64,000 nucleotides of DNA from a bacterium (GTDB lineage Bacteria; Armatimonadota; UBA5829): positions 42,118 through 106,117 of the forward strand of contig JAJFVF010000003.1 in assembly GCA_021371935.1 (NCBI GenBank), given 5' to 3'. The position numbers were made by a program, and so were the translations under genes. Below, piece after piece: positions 52,098-62,073 of this stretch; within the stretch, counting starts at the first letter, position 1; every line of letters begins with the position of its first letter. Under the pieces are notes generated by a model, which was not told the origin of the DNA, searched no databases, and saw nothing but the letters and a program-made list of their open reading frames with translations.

Positions 52098-55070
52098 ATG
52101 TTATCCAGCGAGATATTCAAAAACCCACCGAGCAAATACAGGCCGATGCCATTCTGGTTTTGGAACTCGAAACTCAGAAGAGAGGAAATCGTTTCTCAAA
52201 TCCGCGATTTTCACTCAAAAGGGCTGGGCGGCTTCTTCATACACGCCAGGTTCGGCCTGGAGACGGAATATCTTTCGCGCGAGTGGATGGAGTGCGTCAA
52301 GTGCACCGTGAAGACCGCCGAAGAACTCGAAATGGAAGTCTGGCTCTATGATGAGAACGGCTTCCCGAGTGGGATTGGCAACCTTAAAGTGAGCGGCGTG
52401 AAGGAATATCGGTCGAAGTATATCGATCTGACCGAGCGCAACGCATCCTCAGGCGAAAATGTGGCCATAGAACTGCCTTCCGGCGAGGTCATTGCCGCAT
52501 ATGCATATCCATGTAATAAACCCAACGGCGATAAGGTCGACCTTATATCGAACATATCCGACAATCAACTGGTCTGGAAAGCTCCCAGAGGTGACTGGAG
52601 CGTTGGAGTCTACTCGAAATGCGTGCTTGAAGATGCGAACGATATAGTCTACGGCGTCGATTATCTCAACCCCGAGGCCATGCGATTCTTTCTGGATTAC
52701 ACGTTCGATCCGTATGTGAAAGCTGTCGGAGAGCACTTCGGCAAGACAATCAAAGGCGTCTTTACGGACGAACCCACACTTTTGCCATGGCACCATGCAA
52801 ACTGGTATACGCAGAGGCTACACACGCGTGTAGTTGTCTGGGACGACCTGATCGAGAGCGAAATGAAGACTCGCCTGGATATGAGTGCGGAGCAGTTTTT
52901 GCCGCATATGTTCTTTGGTATAGACGAAAACACCGCAAACGTGCGCCGGGCGTTTTGGCAGAGTGTCGAGGATTTATACCTTAAGGCGTTCTTCGAGCCG
53001 TATAAGAAATGGTGCGCTGAGCACGATCTCAAGTTCACCGGCCATGCTCTCTTTGAAGAGGGTTTGTATATAAACACGGATTTTCAGGCGGATATTGTCT
53101 CTTCACTTGCAACAATGGACATACCCGGCATAGACCACCTCGGTGAGGTGACTGAGACCCCATACGGCTGGGACAACCTGCCCAGGCAGCTCACGAACAT
53201 GCAGGGTGAGAAACTCATATCCTCGCTTGGACATTGGGCCGGCAAAGAAGCCGTACTCAGCGAGACATACGGCTGCGCCGGTTGGGGGCTCACCCCAGCA
53301 AAGATGAAATGGATAGCTGACTGGCAATATTGCCTCGGGATCAATATGCTCTGCCCGCATGCGCTCTTTTACAGCATCGAGGGGTTCAGAAAGACCGATG
53401 CCCCACCCTCTGAAAACCATATGCCGAGTTGGCAGCATTATAGGCAGTTCGCCGATTATATAGGCAGGCTCTCATATGTAATACGCCAGGGCAGACATGT
53501 CGCCAAGGTTGCTCTGTTTTATCCACATAAAGAGTTTTGGGGCAGGCATATTGTCGGCACTGAAGGCGAAAAGGACCGCATTCTCAGCGATTCGTTCGAC
53601 TTGTGCGCAAGTATCCTTCCCAGGCTCCATTATGACTACGATGTGCTGCCTGAGCAGGCGATTGCATCGGCTCATATAGATGGCGGTAAGATTGTCATCA
53701 ACAACGAGGAGTATGAAGCCCTTATCGCACCTATATCCATAACCGAGACCTCGGCAGGTGACAATGTGCGCGAGTTCATTCGGACAGGCGGCAAGTGGAT
53801 TCTGCCTCCGATGACCCACAAAGACCCCGACCCGGATCATCTTCGCGAGCAGGCCGAGATTTTGTCCGGAGACGGCAAAGTGATCCCCGTTCTGGCCGGG
53901 ACAGTTGATAGAGAAAGTCTTACCCGCGCTCTGGACAATGCTCTTCGAGAAGCAGTCAAACCAGACGTAAAAATCTTCTCGCCAAGCGGAAAGCTGATGA
54001 CGGACGTCAGGTATATACACCGCGAGATAGACGGCAAGCAAGCATACTTCGTCATCAACACATCTGACAGCAACGCTGAGTGCATCATCAGCATGGAAAC
54101 TATGGGTGACATTCAGGAGTGGAACCTGGAGACGGGAGATATATCACCCGCATCCAATGTCGAAAGAAAAGATGGCAGGCTGTGCACCGAGCGCGATTTT
54201 CCGCCTTATGGCTCCGCACTGTATATTGTGGACCCTAAAGTCGAGCCTCAGTTCAAGCCCGTGCATGCCGCCGAAAGAACCGAACTGCTGGTGCTGCCGG
54301 ACGAATGGATATTCGAGCCACAGCAGCCAAATGCCCTGATACTCGATGACATGGATTTCAAGGTCACACCAATGGGCGGCGGTACATCGTATTCATACAC
54401 TGCTCAGTTTGAGTGCGAACATATACCCCAACGTATCATGCTCATGCTCGACGATGTTGAATACCGTGCATCCCTGATGGGTAGGATGTGCATAATTGTG
54501 CACGTAAACAATAAGATATGGGACAAGCCGGAGTTCGGCACATATCTCGATTATGGGTTCAAGACTCTCGATATCACTGAGGCGGTTGTGTATGGGGAAA
54601 ACACCGTCAAGATCGAGATAAACCACTCACCATGGGCAGGCCAGCCGCTGGTGTTGAATTCCGCACCCGTGCTTTTAGGCAATTTTGCATGCGATCGTGA
54701 GTCTAAGACTATTATAGCCCCTGCCGGAGCCGCACAGAGCGGTTCGTGGACAGAGTTCGGCTATCCGTATTACTCGGGCACAGCAGTTTATACGCACAGC
54801 TTTAAACTCCCGCGCCAGGCGAAGGACAGGCGCATAATAGTCTCGATTGATGATGTGAGGGATATGGCCGAGATATCGGTGAACGGCAAATGCGCGGACG
54901 TGCGGCTGTGGCAGCCATGGGAAGCCGATATTACCGGCCTTGTGACCGGAGGACGAAACATTCTCTCGATCAAGGTAACAAACTCTATGGCAAACTTTAT
55001 CGACGCTAACCCGAGGCCGTCAGGGCTTATGGGAAAAGCAAGAATTTCGGCAGAGGAAAAGAATGATTAG
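52098..55070 (+). CDS. GH106-like glycoside hydrolase
   Basis: 990 residues, no signal peptide. The N-terminal barrel (SKLRREEIVSQIRDFHSKG; LYDENGFPSG; GVFTDEPTL; YGCAGWGLTPAKMKW) matches the alpha-L-rhamnosidase GH106 family, with a candidate catalytic acid in TDEP. The second part (ADYIGRLSYVIRQGRHVAKV; GGKWILPP) and a C-terminal jelly roll follow. The gene lacks a clear Shine-Dalgarno box. Related in domain order to the 9001 protein, which has lost the barrel. Rhamnoside hydrolysis is the working guess. Confidence 0.75.
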   Translation: MLSSEIFKNPPSKYRPMPFWFWNSKLRREEIVSQIRDFHSKGLGGFFIHARFGLETEYLSREWMECVKCTVKTAEELEMEVWLYDENGFPSGIGNLKVSGVKEYRSKYIDLTERNASSGENVAIELPSGEVIAAYAYPCNKPNGDKVDLISNISDNQLVWKAPRGDWSVGVYSKCVLEDANDIVYGVDYLNPEAMRFFLDYTFDPYVKAVGEHFGKTIKGVFTDEPTLLPWHHANWYTQRLHTRVVVWDDLIESEMKTRLDMSAEQFLPHMFFGIDENTANVRRAFWQSVEDLYLKAFFEPYKKWCAEHDLKFTGHALFEEGLYINTDFQADIVSSLATMDIPGIDHLGEVTETPYGWDNLPRQLTNMQGEKLISSLGHWAGKEAVLSETYGCAGWGLTPAKMKWIADWQYCLGINMLCPHALFYSIEGFRKTDAPPSENHMPSWQHYRQFADYIGRLSYVIRQGRHVAKVALFYPHKEFWGRHIVGTEGEKDRILSDSFDLCASILPRLHYDYDVLPEQAIASAHIDGGKIVINNEEYEALIAPISITETSAGDNVREFIRTGGKWILPPMTHKDPDPDHLREQAEILSGDGKVIPVLAGTVDRESLTRALDNALREAVKPDVKIFSPSGKLMTDVRYIHREIDGKQAYFVINTSDSNAECIISMETMGDIQEWNLETGDISPASNVERKDGRLCTERDFPPYGSALYIVDPKVEPQFKPVHAAERTELLVLPDEWIFEPQQPNALILDDMDFKVTPMGGGTSYSYTAQFECEHIPQRIMLMLDDVEYRASLMGRMCIIVHVNNKIWDKPEFGTYLDYGFKTLDITEAVVYGENTVKIEINHSPWAGQPLVLNSAPVLLGNFACDRESKTIIAPAGAAQSGSWTEFGYPYYSGTAVYTHSFKLPRQAKDRRIIVSIDDVRDMAEISVNGKCADVRLWQPWEADITGLVTGGRNILSIKVTNSMANFIDANPRPSGLMGKARISAEEKND

Positions 55071-55278
55071 ACGATATAAAGTGGAAGTGACTACCGATAA
55101 TCAGGGATGGGTATCGGTGAAGATACCGGCTGTGCCCGAAATACATGCGGAAGCGCACACGAGGGAGCAGGCTCTCCAGTTCGCCGCAAACTCGATTACT
55201 TCTCACCTGAAATCCCTAGCCGAGTCCAGTGCAAACGTGCCGGACTCGGACATAGACGCAATTGTGGTGGATATCTGA
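55063..55278 (+). CDS. HicB-like small protein
   Basis: 71 residues, ATG within the 3' end of the glycosidase gene (overlap of 8 bases), GAGGAAAAG upstream. YKVEVTTDNQGWVSVKIPAVPEIHAEAHTREQALQFAANSI, shown in parts, is the short HicB-type fold. No HicA toxin gene is adjacent. Usually called an antitoxin-like protein; here it may have another role. Its stop abuts the TTG of the ATPase gene. Confidence 0.75.
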   Translation: MIRRYKVEVTTDNQGWVSVKIPAVPEIHAEAHTREQALQFAANSITSHLKSLAESSANVPDSDIDAIVVDI

Positions 55279-57609
55279 TTGGAAACTCAGACGCTCGAGA
55301 TACCGGTCGTCTGGCCAAACTATTATGAAGACTGCGAACTGTGCATCTCTCGCCTGCAGCAGGCTCTGGACGAGATGGACGGTGTGGATGATGTCACGAT
55401 AGACACCAGGGGTCAGACCGTACGCCTCACTTACGACAAAAACCTCGTCACATTTGAAGATATCAAGGAACGTGCTATAACGCTGGGGGTCACGGTCAAA
55501 GAGCATTATTCGCACGAAAGACTCCGTATCGTGGGTCTGGACTGCCCGGACTGTTCCCTCAAGCTCGAAACCACCATACGCAAGATGCACGGTGTGGCAT
55601 GGGCGTCTCTCAACTATGCGACCTCTATGTTGATTGTCGAGTTCGAGCCGGATGTTGTAGGGATAGACGCGATCCGAAAGAAAATTCACGATTTTGGCTA
55701 CGAGATCGAAGCGGCACCAGGCGCACCCGCACCCAAGGCAATAACACTGCGAAGCATGCGCGCTGCCATGACAATTATATCAGGCATGCTGCTTGCTGTT
55801 GGGCTTGTCCTCACATTCGCAAAAGTTGGGCATAATATGGTCCCGGCATTTTTCATAGCCTCCGCCATCGCCGGTGGGATATACCCCGCCAGGACCGGTA
55901 TTCTGAGCGCAAAGAGTTTCGTGCTGGACACGAATTTCCTCATGAGTGCTGCGGCTGTTGGTGCAATCGCTCTTGGCGATTATTCGGAAGCGGCGGCTGT
56001 CGTGTTCCTCTTCTCACTCGGCTCCACACTGGAAGCTCATACGGTCGATAGGACCCGCAGGTCGATTAAATCGCTGATCGAGGCATTTCCTACACAAGCG
56101 ATGGTAAAGCGAGATGGCCATATCAAGGAGATGCATCTGCATGATATCGAGATAGGCGATATAGTCATCATCAAGCCCGGAGACAAAATCCCCGTGGACG
56201 GAACCGTGCTCGAAGGCGAGACGGCTGTAAACGAATCACCTATCACAGGTGAATCTGTCCCGGCGGCAAAGGCAAAAGGCGACCAGGTATATGCCGGATC
56301 GATAAACGGCAGAGGGGCAATAGAGGTCAGGACTACCACCCGTTCGGAAGACAATACCCTGGCACGGATCGTCCACCTCGTCGAAGAAGCTCAGGCTCAA
56401 AAGGCTCCGTCTCAGAGATTCAGCGAGAAATTCGGGCAGATATACACACCGGTGGTGATCGCTCTGGCGGCACTTGTCGGAATAGGCGGAACGCTTGTCA
56501 TCGGCGGTGATTACAGAAGCTGGGTCACACGGGCTCTCACACTGCTCATCGTATCATGCCCGTGCGCGCTGGTAATATCAACCCCAGTGGCGATTGTTGC
56601 GGCCATAGGTAACGCGGCTCGCTCGGGCGCGCTTATAAAGGGTGGTGCACACCTTGAGATGCTTGGTGACGTCAACATAATAGCGTTCGATAAAACGGGC
56701 ACGCTCACCATCGGCAAGCCGTCCGTGACCGATATATTGCCTGCAAACGGCCATGATGTCGATGATGTGCTCTCGATTGCTGCAGCTATCGAATCCAGGT
56801 CGGAGCACCCACTGGCCGACTCGATCATAGCAAAATTTCACGAATCGAACCTGCCGGAGCGGGCGGTCTCATTCTTCGAAGCGTATCCGGGCAAGGGAGC
56901 GCGCGCGGTCGTAAACGGCAGCCTGTACTATATCGGCAGCCGCAGGCTTATGGAAGAACTAGGCATCGCCATACCCGACAGCGGCCCGATTGTTGATCTT
57001 GCCGAGTCGGGAAAGACTGTGGTCTATCTGAGCGATGAGACGCAGTTGTGGGGAGCGATTGCAGCGTCCGATACTATCAGGCCGAGCGGCGCGCCCGCGA
57101 TATCTGCACTCAAACGAATCGGGGTCGACCGGACCGTGATGCTCACAGGCGACAACCCACGCACGGCGGCACGTGTGGCGCAGAGCCTTGGAATAGACGA
57201 ATATCACGCGCAGCTTCTGCCTGAAGACAAGCTTGCCATGATCCGATCACTGAGCACAAAGCGCGACAGGGTGGCAATGGTCGGCGACGGCATAAACGAT
57301 GCTCCGGCTCTTGCCGCAGCAGACGTGGGGGTTGCGATGGGCGGAGCTGGAAGTCACGCTGCAATAGAGGCCGCGGATGTGGCGCTTATGGCGGATGATA
57401 TAGTGATGCTGCCATACGCCGTCGCTCTTAGCCGAAAAGCCGGACGTGTAATACGCCAGAATGTCACTATCGCTCTAGCGGTCATCGTGCTTCTGATTAC
57501 AGGTGCTCTCTGGCATAAGATCAGCCTTGCAGCAGGTGTGTTGGGACATGAGGGAAGCGCTCTGCTGGTGATCGCGAACAGCATGAGGCTGCTCAAAAGA
57601 CAGCCTTGA
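55279..57609 (+). CDS. Heavy-metal P1B-type ATPase, Zn/Cd-like
   Basis: 776 residues from a TTG directly after the previous stop. Two metal-binding HMA domains have CxxC pairs C19/C22 (CELC) and C89/C92 (CPDC). Then come the membrane segments, the CPC ion motif C427-P-C429, the phosphorylation site DKTGT at D471 and GDGINDAPAL. The C-terminal HEGSALLVIANSMRLL is like the zinc/cadmium/lead exporters. It removes divalent metals from the cytoplasm; the ion is not proven. Co-transcribed with the HicB-like gene. Confidence 0.92.
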   Translation: METQTLEIPVVWPNYYEDCELCISRLQQALDEMDGVDDVTIDTRGQTVRLTYDKNLVTFEDIKERAITLGVTVKEHYSHERLRIVGLDCPDCSLKLETTIRKMHGVAWASLNYATSMLIVEFEPDVVGIDAIRKKIHDFGYEIEAAPGAPAPKAITLRSMRAAMTIISGMLLAVGLVLTFAKVGHNMVPAFFIASAIAGGIYPARTGILSAKSFVLDTNFLMSAAAVGAIALGDYSEAAAVVFLFSLGSTLEAHTVDRTRRSIKSLIEAFPTQAMVKRDGHIKEMHLHDIEIGDIVIIKPGDKIPVDGTVLEGETAVNESPITGESVPAAKAKGDQVYAGSINGRGAIEVRTTTRSEDNTLARIVHLVEEAQAQKAPSQRFSEKFGQIYTPVVIALAALVGIGGTLVIGGDYRSWVTRALTLLIVSCPCALVISTPVAIVAAIGNAARSGALIKGGAHLEMLGDVNIIAFDKTGTLTIGKPSVTDILPANGHDVDDVLSIAAAIESRSEHPLADSIIAKFHESNLPERAVSFFEAYPGKGARAVVNGSLYYIGSRRLMEELGIAIPDSGPIVDLAESGKTVVYLSDETQLWGAIAASDTIRPSGAPAISALKRIGVDRTVMLTGDNPRTAARVAQSLGIDEYHAQLLPEDKLAMIRSLSTKRDRVAMVGDGINDAPALAAADVGVAMGGAGSHAAIEAADVALMADDIVMLPYAVALSRKAGRVIRQNVTIALAVIVLLITGALWHKISLAAGVLGHEGSALLVIANSMRLLKRQP

Positions 57610-57823
57610 TCCACACGAATTAGTTATGAATGCACGCGAATATGTCTATTGGAAATAAACAATATTGCAAAACCGCGCGTCTATAGTTATAGGAATCGTG
57701 GCGTGAACACTCTCGCGATTGCTCCACAGCGTTGTTGTGTTCGCCACGAAGGGAACGAAAATGCTCCGCATTTTCGAAAGAGGTAAGCATTACTTACCCA
57801 ATATACAACCAAGGAGAATATCG

Positions 57824-59782
57824 ATGCGGTCAATGTTGCTTGTATTTATCTGTATTATGCTTTTCATATCAACAAATGGCGCTTCGCCTGCAAGCGAAAG
57901 AGCAATTATTACAGACCCCAATCCAGACGGGAAAATCACTGCTAAAATGTATGCGCAGACAGACACTCGCCTCTCACAGACTGTCAGCTATGAAGCAGAG
58001 CTAAAGACTGTGCAATCTATTGTTGAAGACCTGCGTGAGATGACCGGAGTCAATCTCTTTGCCGGTGCGCGCAAATCGGACTGGCCGGTGCGCAGCCGAA
58101 AGATGAATATATTCGTTAAGGATGTGCCGCTTTGTGACCTGATGGACTCTATGGCGCGTGCGATGAAATTCCGCTGGAGCCGGTCCGACGACGATCTCAT
58201 GATATACAGATTGAAGGTCAATACCAAAGCCGCCAAACAGGCCGATGAAATGATGAGCGAGGCTTACAAAAAACAGGAACAGTTATGGCAGAAAAGACGG
58301 CAGCAATGGACCGATGCCATTGATAAATATGGCGATATATCGACGGCTGAACAGATCTCGCTTCGTGAGACTGACCCACAGATATATGAGCAGGTTATGC
58401 TCGGCTCACTGCAGGCGATTCATGCCCTGTTTGAAGAAGTCCCCGAGACAAAAGAACGGTTCTTAACAGGCAGGAACTTTCGCATACGAGCAAGCGATGT
58501 CAGCCCGGAAACAAAAAGTCTCTTTTACAACGCGGGAAACGAGTTTTGGAAACACCTCCAAAGAATCGGATATGTCGGAGAGAAGACACAAAACCCGACA
58601 GGATATGGGCCTAAAGCAGTCCAGCCGTATGATGATTTCGACATAGTGTATATGAGGATGGATGCCGGTATGTTCACCCCGAACCTCCACTGGGGCGGCG
58701 CCAGCAGTGACACGGGATATTGGCACCTATATAGAAACAAATTCACCTATGTAAATAGCGATTTTGAGATCAACGGTCTTCGGTATTTAGGCTCGGAGGT
58801 AAATAAACTGATCAGCCTGGACAACATACGTATAAATGAAGGTAGGGATACCAGCGGAGTCGATGATTCTGAAGAAAATACAAAATGGGAAACGGCATAT
58901 GAGGCTCGATCTGAGGAAAATAACAAACTGGAAGAATCCTTATATCCCAGTGAACCGTTGATAGAGCATGAAAGCTCGCCATTTTTGGAGCAGGTGTTCA
59001 AGTTGGAAATTGAGCAGCCGAAGCCGGATGCCAACCCGATGCTCGCGCTTGCCGAAAAGATCGCATCATTTCAAAAAGCCCTTTTCGACGCTTCGGGAAT
59101 ATCTATTGTATCGGACTGCTGGCTGAGCATTCCTTATGCGAATCTGTCTGTCAGTGACAGCAAAGTCAAACTGGATGATCTGCTGAACTCACTATGCACT
59201 ACGTTCAACTACAACTGGGACAAACCCGAATCCATTATCGAGTTCAGGTATAGAAAGTGGGCAAAGATGCGGCTCACTCAAATCCCGGAAGAATGGGTCG
59301 AGACCTGGAGCAACAACACAAGGGCTAATGGATATCTGAGCCTGAATGACATCGCCCAGATCGCAAACCTCGATTATTATCAGGCTGAGGAATCAATCAA
59401 GCAGGACCCTGTGATCGGAATAATGGGCACATACAGCAAAATGCTCAGAAAACTGGACGACAATCTTACCTGGCTGAGACTATATGCATCGCTGAACCAG
59501 CAGATGCGAAATGTATTGGCAGGAGATCATGGGCTTTTTGGGCAGATGCTGACATCCGCACAGTGGAAAATTGCGCAGCCGATGTTTGACCGGATCGGAA
59601 TTACAAGGGGCGATGCATGGATGCAGATGTATACTGTTGTTGATAAGCAGGACCCGCAGTTTATCACCATATGGTTCAGAGAGATGGACATGGACACCAA
59701 ACAGATGGACCGGATGTACAAACTGATTCTGCCAAGCTACACACCGCAGCAGACAATCGTCAAAACCACGGCGGACAAATAA
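57824..59782 (+). CDS. Secreted protein with secretin-N/STN-like region
   Basis: 652 residues from the ATG at 57824 (AAGGAG). Signal peptide 1-21 (VFICIMLFISTNGASPA). Residues 40-110 (VSYEAELKTVQSIVEDLREM; FVKDVPLCDLMDSMARAMKF; WSRSDDDLMIYRL) have the STN/secretin-N pattern also seen near residue 420-490 (SDCWLSIPYANLSVSD; KLDDLLNSLCTTFNYNW). The rest is unknown and rich in aromatic and charged residues. No secretin pore domain is present. Confidence 0.6.
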   Translation: MRSMLLVFICIMLFISTNGASPASERAIITDPNPDGKITAKMYAQTDTRLSQTVSYEAELKTVQSIVEDLREMTGVNLFAGARKSDWPVRSRKMNIFVKDVPLCDLMDSMARAMKFRWSRSDDDLMIYRLKVNTKAAKQADEMMSEAYKKQEQLWQKRRQQWTDAIDKYGDISTAEQISLRETDPQIYEQVMLGSLQAIHALFEEVPETKERFLTGRNFRIRASDVSPETKSLFYNAGNEFWKHLQRIGYVGEKTQNPTGYGPKAVQPYDDFDIVYMRMDAGMFTPNLHWGGASSDTGYWHLYRNKFTYVNSDFEINGLRYLGSEVNKLISLDNIRINEGRDTSGVDDSEENTKWETAYEARSEENNKLEESLYPSEPLIEHESSPFLEQVFKLEIEQPKPDANPMLALAEKIASFQKALFDASGISIVSDCWLSIPYANLSVSDSKVKLDDLLNSLCTTFNYNWDKPESIIEFRYRKWAKMRLTQIPEEWVETWSNNTRANGYLSLNDIAQIANLDYYQAEESIKQDPVIGIMGTYSKMLRKLDDNLTWLRLYASLNQQMRNVLAGDHGLFGQMLTSAQWKIAQPMFDRIGITRGDAWMQMYTVVDKQDPQFITIWFREMDMDTKQMDRMYKLILPSYTPQQTIVKTTADK

Positions 59783-59802
59783 ACAAAGCGCCTGCACAAT
59801 TT

Positions 59803-60012
59803 TCAGGCTGCCTGATCGAGTTCATCCTCGTCGATGCTGGATGCCGTTTTTGAGCACCAGTTGTCGCAGTCGCGGCGGGAGCAGTAAAACATCTTCTTGC
59901 GCGTGCCTTCCTTCATTACCACGTCGGCTATGTAGGCGTTATCGCATCGCACGCACATAAGCGGATCGAGTATCTTAATAACCTTGAGCTTGCTTTTAGA
60001 CGGGTTAATCAT
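59803..60012 (-). CDS. Small zinc-ribbon-like protein
   Basis: 69 residues from the ATG at 60012, GGAGAAATC before it, overlapping the STAS gene stop by 8 bases. CVRC and CSRRDC/C clusters make a probable zinc site (CVRCDNAY..FYCSRRDCDNWC). Function unknown. Coupled to the STAS gene. Confidence 0.65.
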   Translation of the reverse strand: MINPSKSKLKVIKILDPLMCVRCDNAYIADVVMKEGTRKKMFYCSRRDCDNWCSKTASSIDEDELDQAA

Positions 60013-60418
60013 GATTTCTCCAAATTCGGGCATTTGCCTGGTTTACAACATCGGGATGCCTGGTCAGCCTCTTGATTCGTGAGATAGCCTGGCTCTCGGA
60101 CGCACAGAGTCTGAACAACCGAGAGATTTGGCCGGTGATGGGCATTTGCTGCTTTGCGTCGGGCGAGACTATAAGGTCCACCGCACCATAGTGCGAACGG
60201 ATATTGCGAACCGCACCGCTCAGCCCTGTCAGAAAGCGCACATTGGCCATGTGAGCACGCTCGATGTTGAGCACGATGTTGTAGTGACCGGCAGAGGCCA
60301 AATGTTCCAGCGTGGCTTTTACCGCCTTGAGCGCCGATTTGGTGATGTCCCCGGCAAGATGCAATATAGGAATACCTTCGGCGTTTCTCAGGCGAATTTC
60401 ATAACCTTTTTCATTCAT
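60005..60418 (-). CDS. STAS domain protein
   Basis: About 137 residues from the ATG at 60418; upstream in-frame starts exist and none has a good RBS. The STAS core is IPILHLAGDITKSALKAVKA and YNIVLNIERAHMANVRFLTG, with Asn-Val-Arg at the place where anti-sigma antagonists carry a phosphorylated serine (no serine is seen there), so classic SpoIIAA control is unlikely. Encoded divergently from xerC, with a 74-base gap. A regulator of unknown pathway. Confidence 0.75.
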   Translation of the reverse strand: MNEKGYEIRLRNAEGIPILHLAGDITKSALKAVKATLEHLASAGHYNIVLNIERAHMANVRFLTGLSGAVRNIRSHYGAVDLIVSPDAKQQMPITGQISRLFRLCASESQAISRIKRLTRHPDVVNQANARIWRNHD

Positions 60419-60492
60419 CGCTGTCCCAGCCCCCTCTATGTTATCGGGAAAGCGCTCTCCCATATTTAGGTATTCCATACAGGTAGGCCAAC

Positions 60493-61419
60493 ATGTTACA
60501 ATCGCTTGAAATGGAAAAAAATCTGGATGCATTTATCGAACATATGCGCCTGGTTGGGCGGGCAAGTGAGCATACTCTGGCGGCATACTCGTCGGATGTG
60601 CTGGACTTTTTGCACTTTGCCACTGAATCAGATGCGCATATGGATCAGATTTTGGTCAGAAGATATCTCGTTCACTTGCAAAAGACGGGGCATGCAAAAA
60701 GCTCCGTTGCAAGAAGGCTCGCAGCACTTAGGGCATTCTTCAAATATCTTGTCGAGCGTGAGATTCTTGAAAATGCCCCCACTGATGGTGTCAGAGCGCC
60801 GAAACAATCGCGTCCGCTGCCCAAGATTATGCGCGAAGAGCAGATGGAAGCGCTGATGCGAGCACCCGATCTCACCACACCGGAAGGACTCAGGGACAAA
60901 GCGATTCTGGAGACACTCTACTCGACAGGCATGCGCCTGAGCGAACTGCTCGGTCTTGAAGTCACAAATATTTCTGCCGATACGGACGAACTTAATGTGA
61001 TCGGAAAACGTAATAAAGAACGTGTGGTCTTGATCGGATCCGCGGCACTCGATGCGCTCGGGCAATATATCGAGCACGGCAGGCCAAAGCTCGCAGCAAA
61101 AAGTAAAAAAACTACCGATGCGCTGTTTCTCGGTTATCGGGGGACGAAACTGGCGGCGTCATCGGTCCGAAGGATATTGGACAAGTATGTCGAAAGAATA
61201 AGCGACTCGCTTTCAATCAGTCCGCATAGTCTGAGACACAGCTTCGCGACGCATATGATGGACCATGGAGCCGACCTGCGCAGTGTGCAGGAACTTTTGG
61301 GACACGAAAACGTGACCACTACCCAGATTTACACTCACGTTTCCAGGGAACGATTGAAAGAAGTCTATGACCGCGCTCACCCGAGAGCCGCGCTCGGAAA
61401 CGAACATATGGAGAAATAA
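60493..61419 (+). CDS. xerC: Tyrosine recombinase, XerC/CodV-like
   Basis: 308 residues; SAM-like N-terminal domain and catalytic domain. Active-site set complete: R148, K172, H245, R248, H271, Y280 (SPHSLRHSFATHM, LLGHENVTTTQIYTHV). Resolves chromosome dimers at dif, usually with XerD. It precedes hslV by three bases, as codV does in Bacilli, which supports a Xer assignment over a phage integrase. Confidence 0.92.
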   Translation: MLQSLEMEKNLDAFIEHMRLVGRASEHTLAAYSSDVLDFLHFATESDAHMDQILVRRYLVHLQKTGHAKSSVARRLAALRAFFKYLVEREILENAPTDGVRAPKQSRPLPKIMREEQMEALMRAPDLTTPEGLRDKAILETLYSTGMRLSELLGLEVTNISADTDELNVIGKRNKERVVLIGSAALDALGQYIEHGRPKLAAKSKKTTDALFLGYRGTKLAASSVRRILDKYVERISDSLSISPHSLRHSFATHMMDHGADLRSVQELLGHENVTTTQIYTHVSRERLKEVYDRAHPRAALGNEHMEK

Positions 61420-61422
61420 TAT

Positions 61423-61956
61423 ATGCCGGAAATGCATGCAACCACGGTTATTGCCGTTAAAAAAGACAACAAAGTCGCCATAGGCGCGGACGGCCAGGTG
61501 ACGCTTGAAAACACGATCATGAAAGCAAAAGCTCGGAAGATCCGCAGGCTGTACGACGACAAGGTGTTGATGGGGTTTGCCGGGTCGGTTGCAGATGCGC
61601 AGACTCTTGCGGATAAATTCGAGTCCAAACTGCGAGAGGCTCATGGCAACCTAAAACGCGCAGTAATCGAATTCGCAAAAGAATGGCGCACGGACCGAAT
61701 CCTTCGCAGACTGGAAGCGATGATGATTGTCGCAAACCAGGAGTATCTGCTGGTGATATCGGGTAATGGCGAGGTGATTGAACCCGACGAAGGAGTCGTG
61801 GCGATTGGGTCGGGCGGAGCATATGCCACCGCCGCCGCAAAAGCCCTTATACGAAATACTGATATGCCGCCTATAGAGATCGTGCGCAAAGCTATGGAAA
61901 TTGCGGCTGATATATGCATTTATACTAACCATGAAATAACAACGGACGAGATGTAG
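61423..61956 (+). CDS. hslV: HslV protease subunit of the HslUV proteasome-like complex
   Basis: 177 residues. The nucleophile threonine follows the short propeptide ([13 protein letters not shown]7/T8), then [12 protein letters not shown] and [17 protein letters not shown] lies before the ATG. Forms a dodecamer with HslU ATPase. Encoded between xerC and hslU. Confidence 0.95.
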   Translation: MPEMHATTVIAVKKDNKVAIGADGQVTLENTIMKAKARKIRRLYDDKVLMGFAGSVADAQTLADKFESKLREAHGNLKRAVIEFAKEWRTDRILRRLEAMMIVANQEYLLVISGNGEVIEPDEGVVAIGSGGAYATAAAKALIRNTDMPPIEIVRKAMEIAADICIYTNHEITTDEM

Positions 61957-62073
61957 TTTAGCAGCAGTATTGGTTATTACAGCGCAGTGCCCTCACCAAA
62001 CTTGGGCATCGCTCCAATACACAAAAAATAATCAATACAAAACACTAAATAATAAATCTCAATGAGGTGCAAT

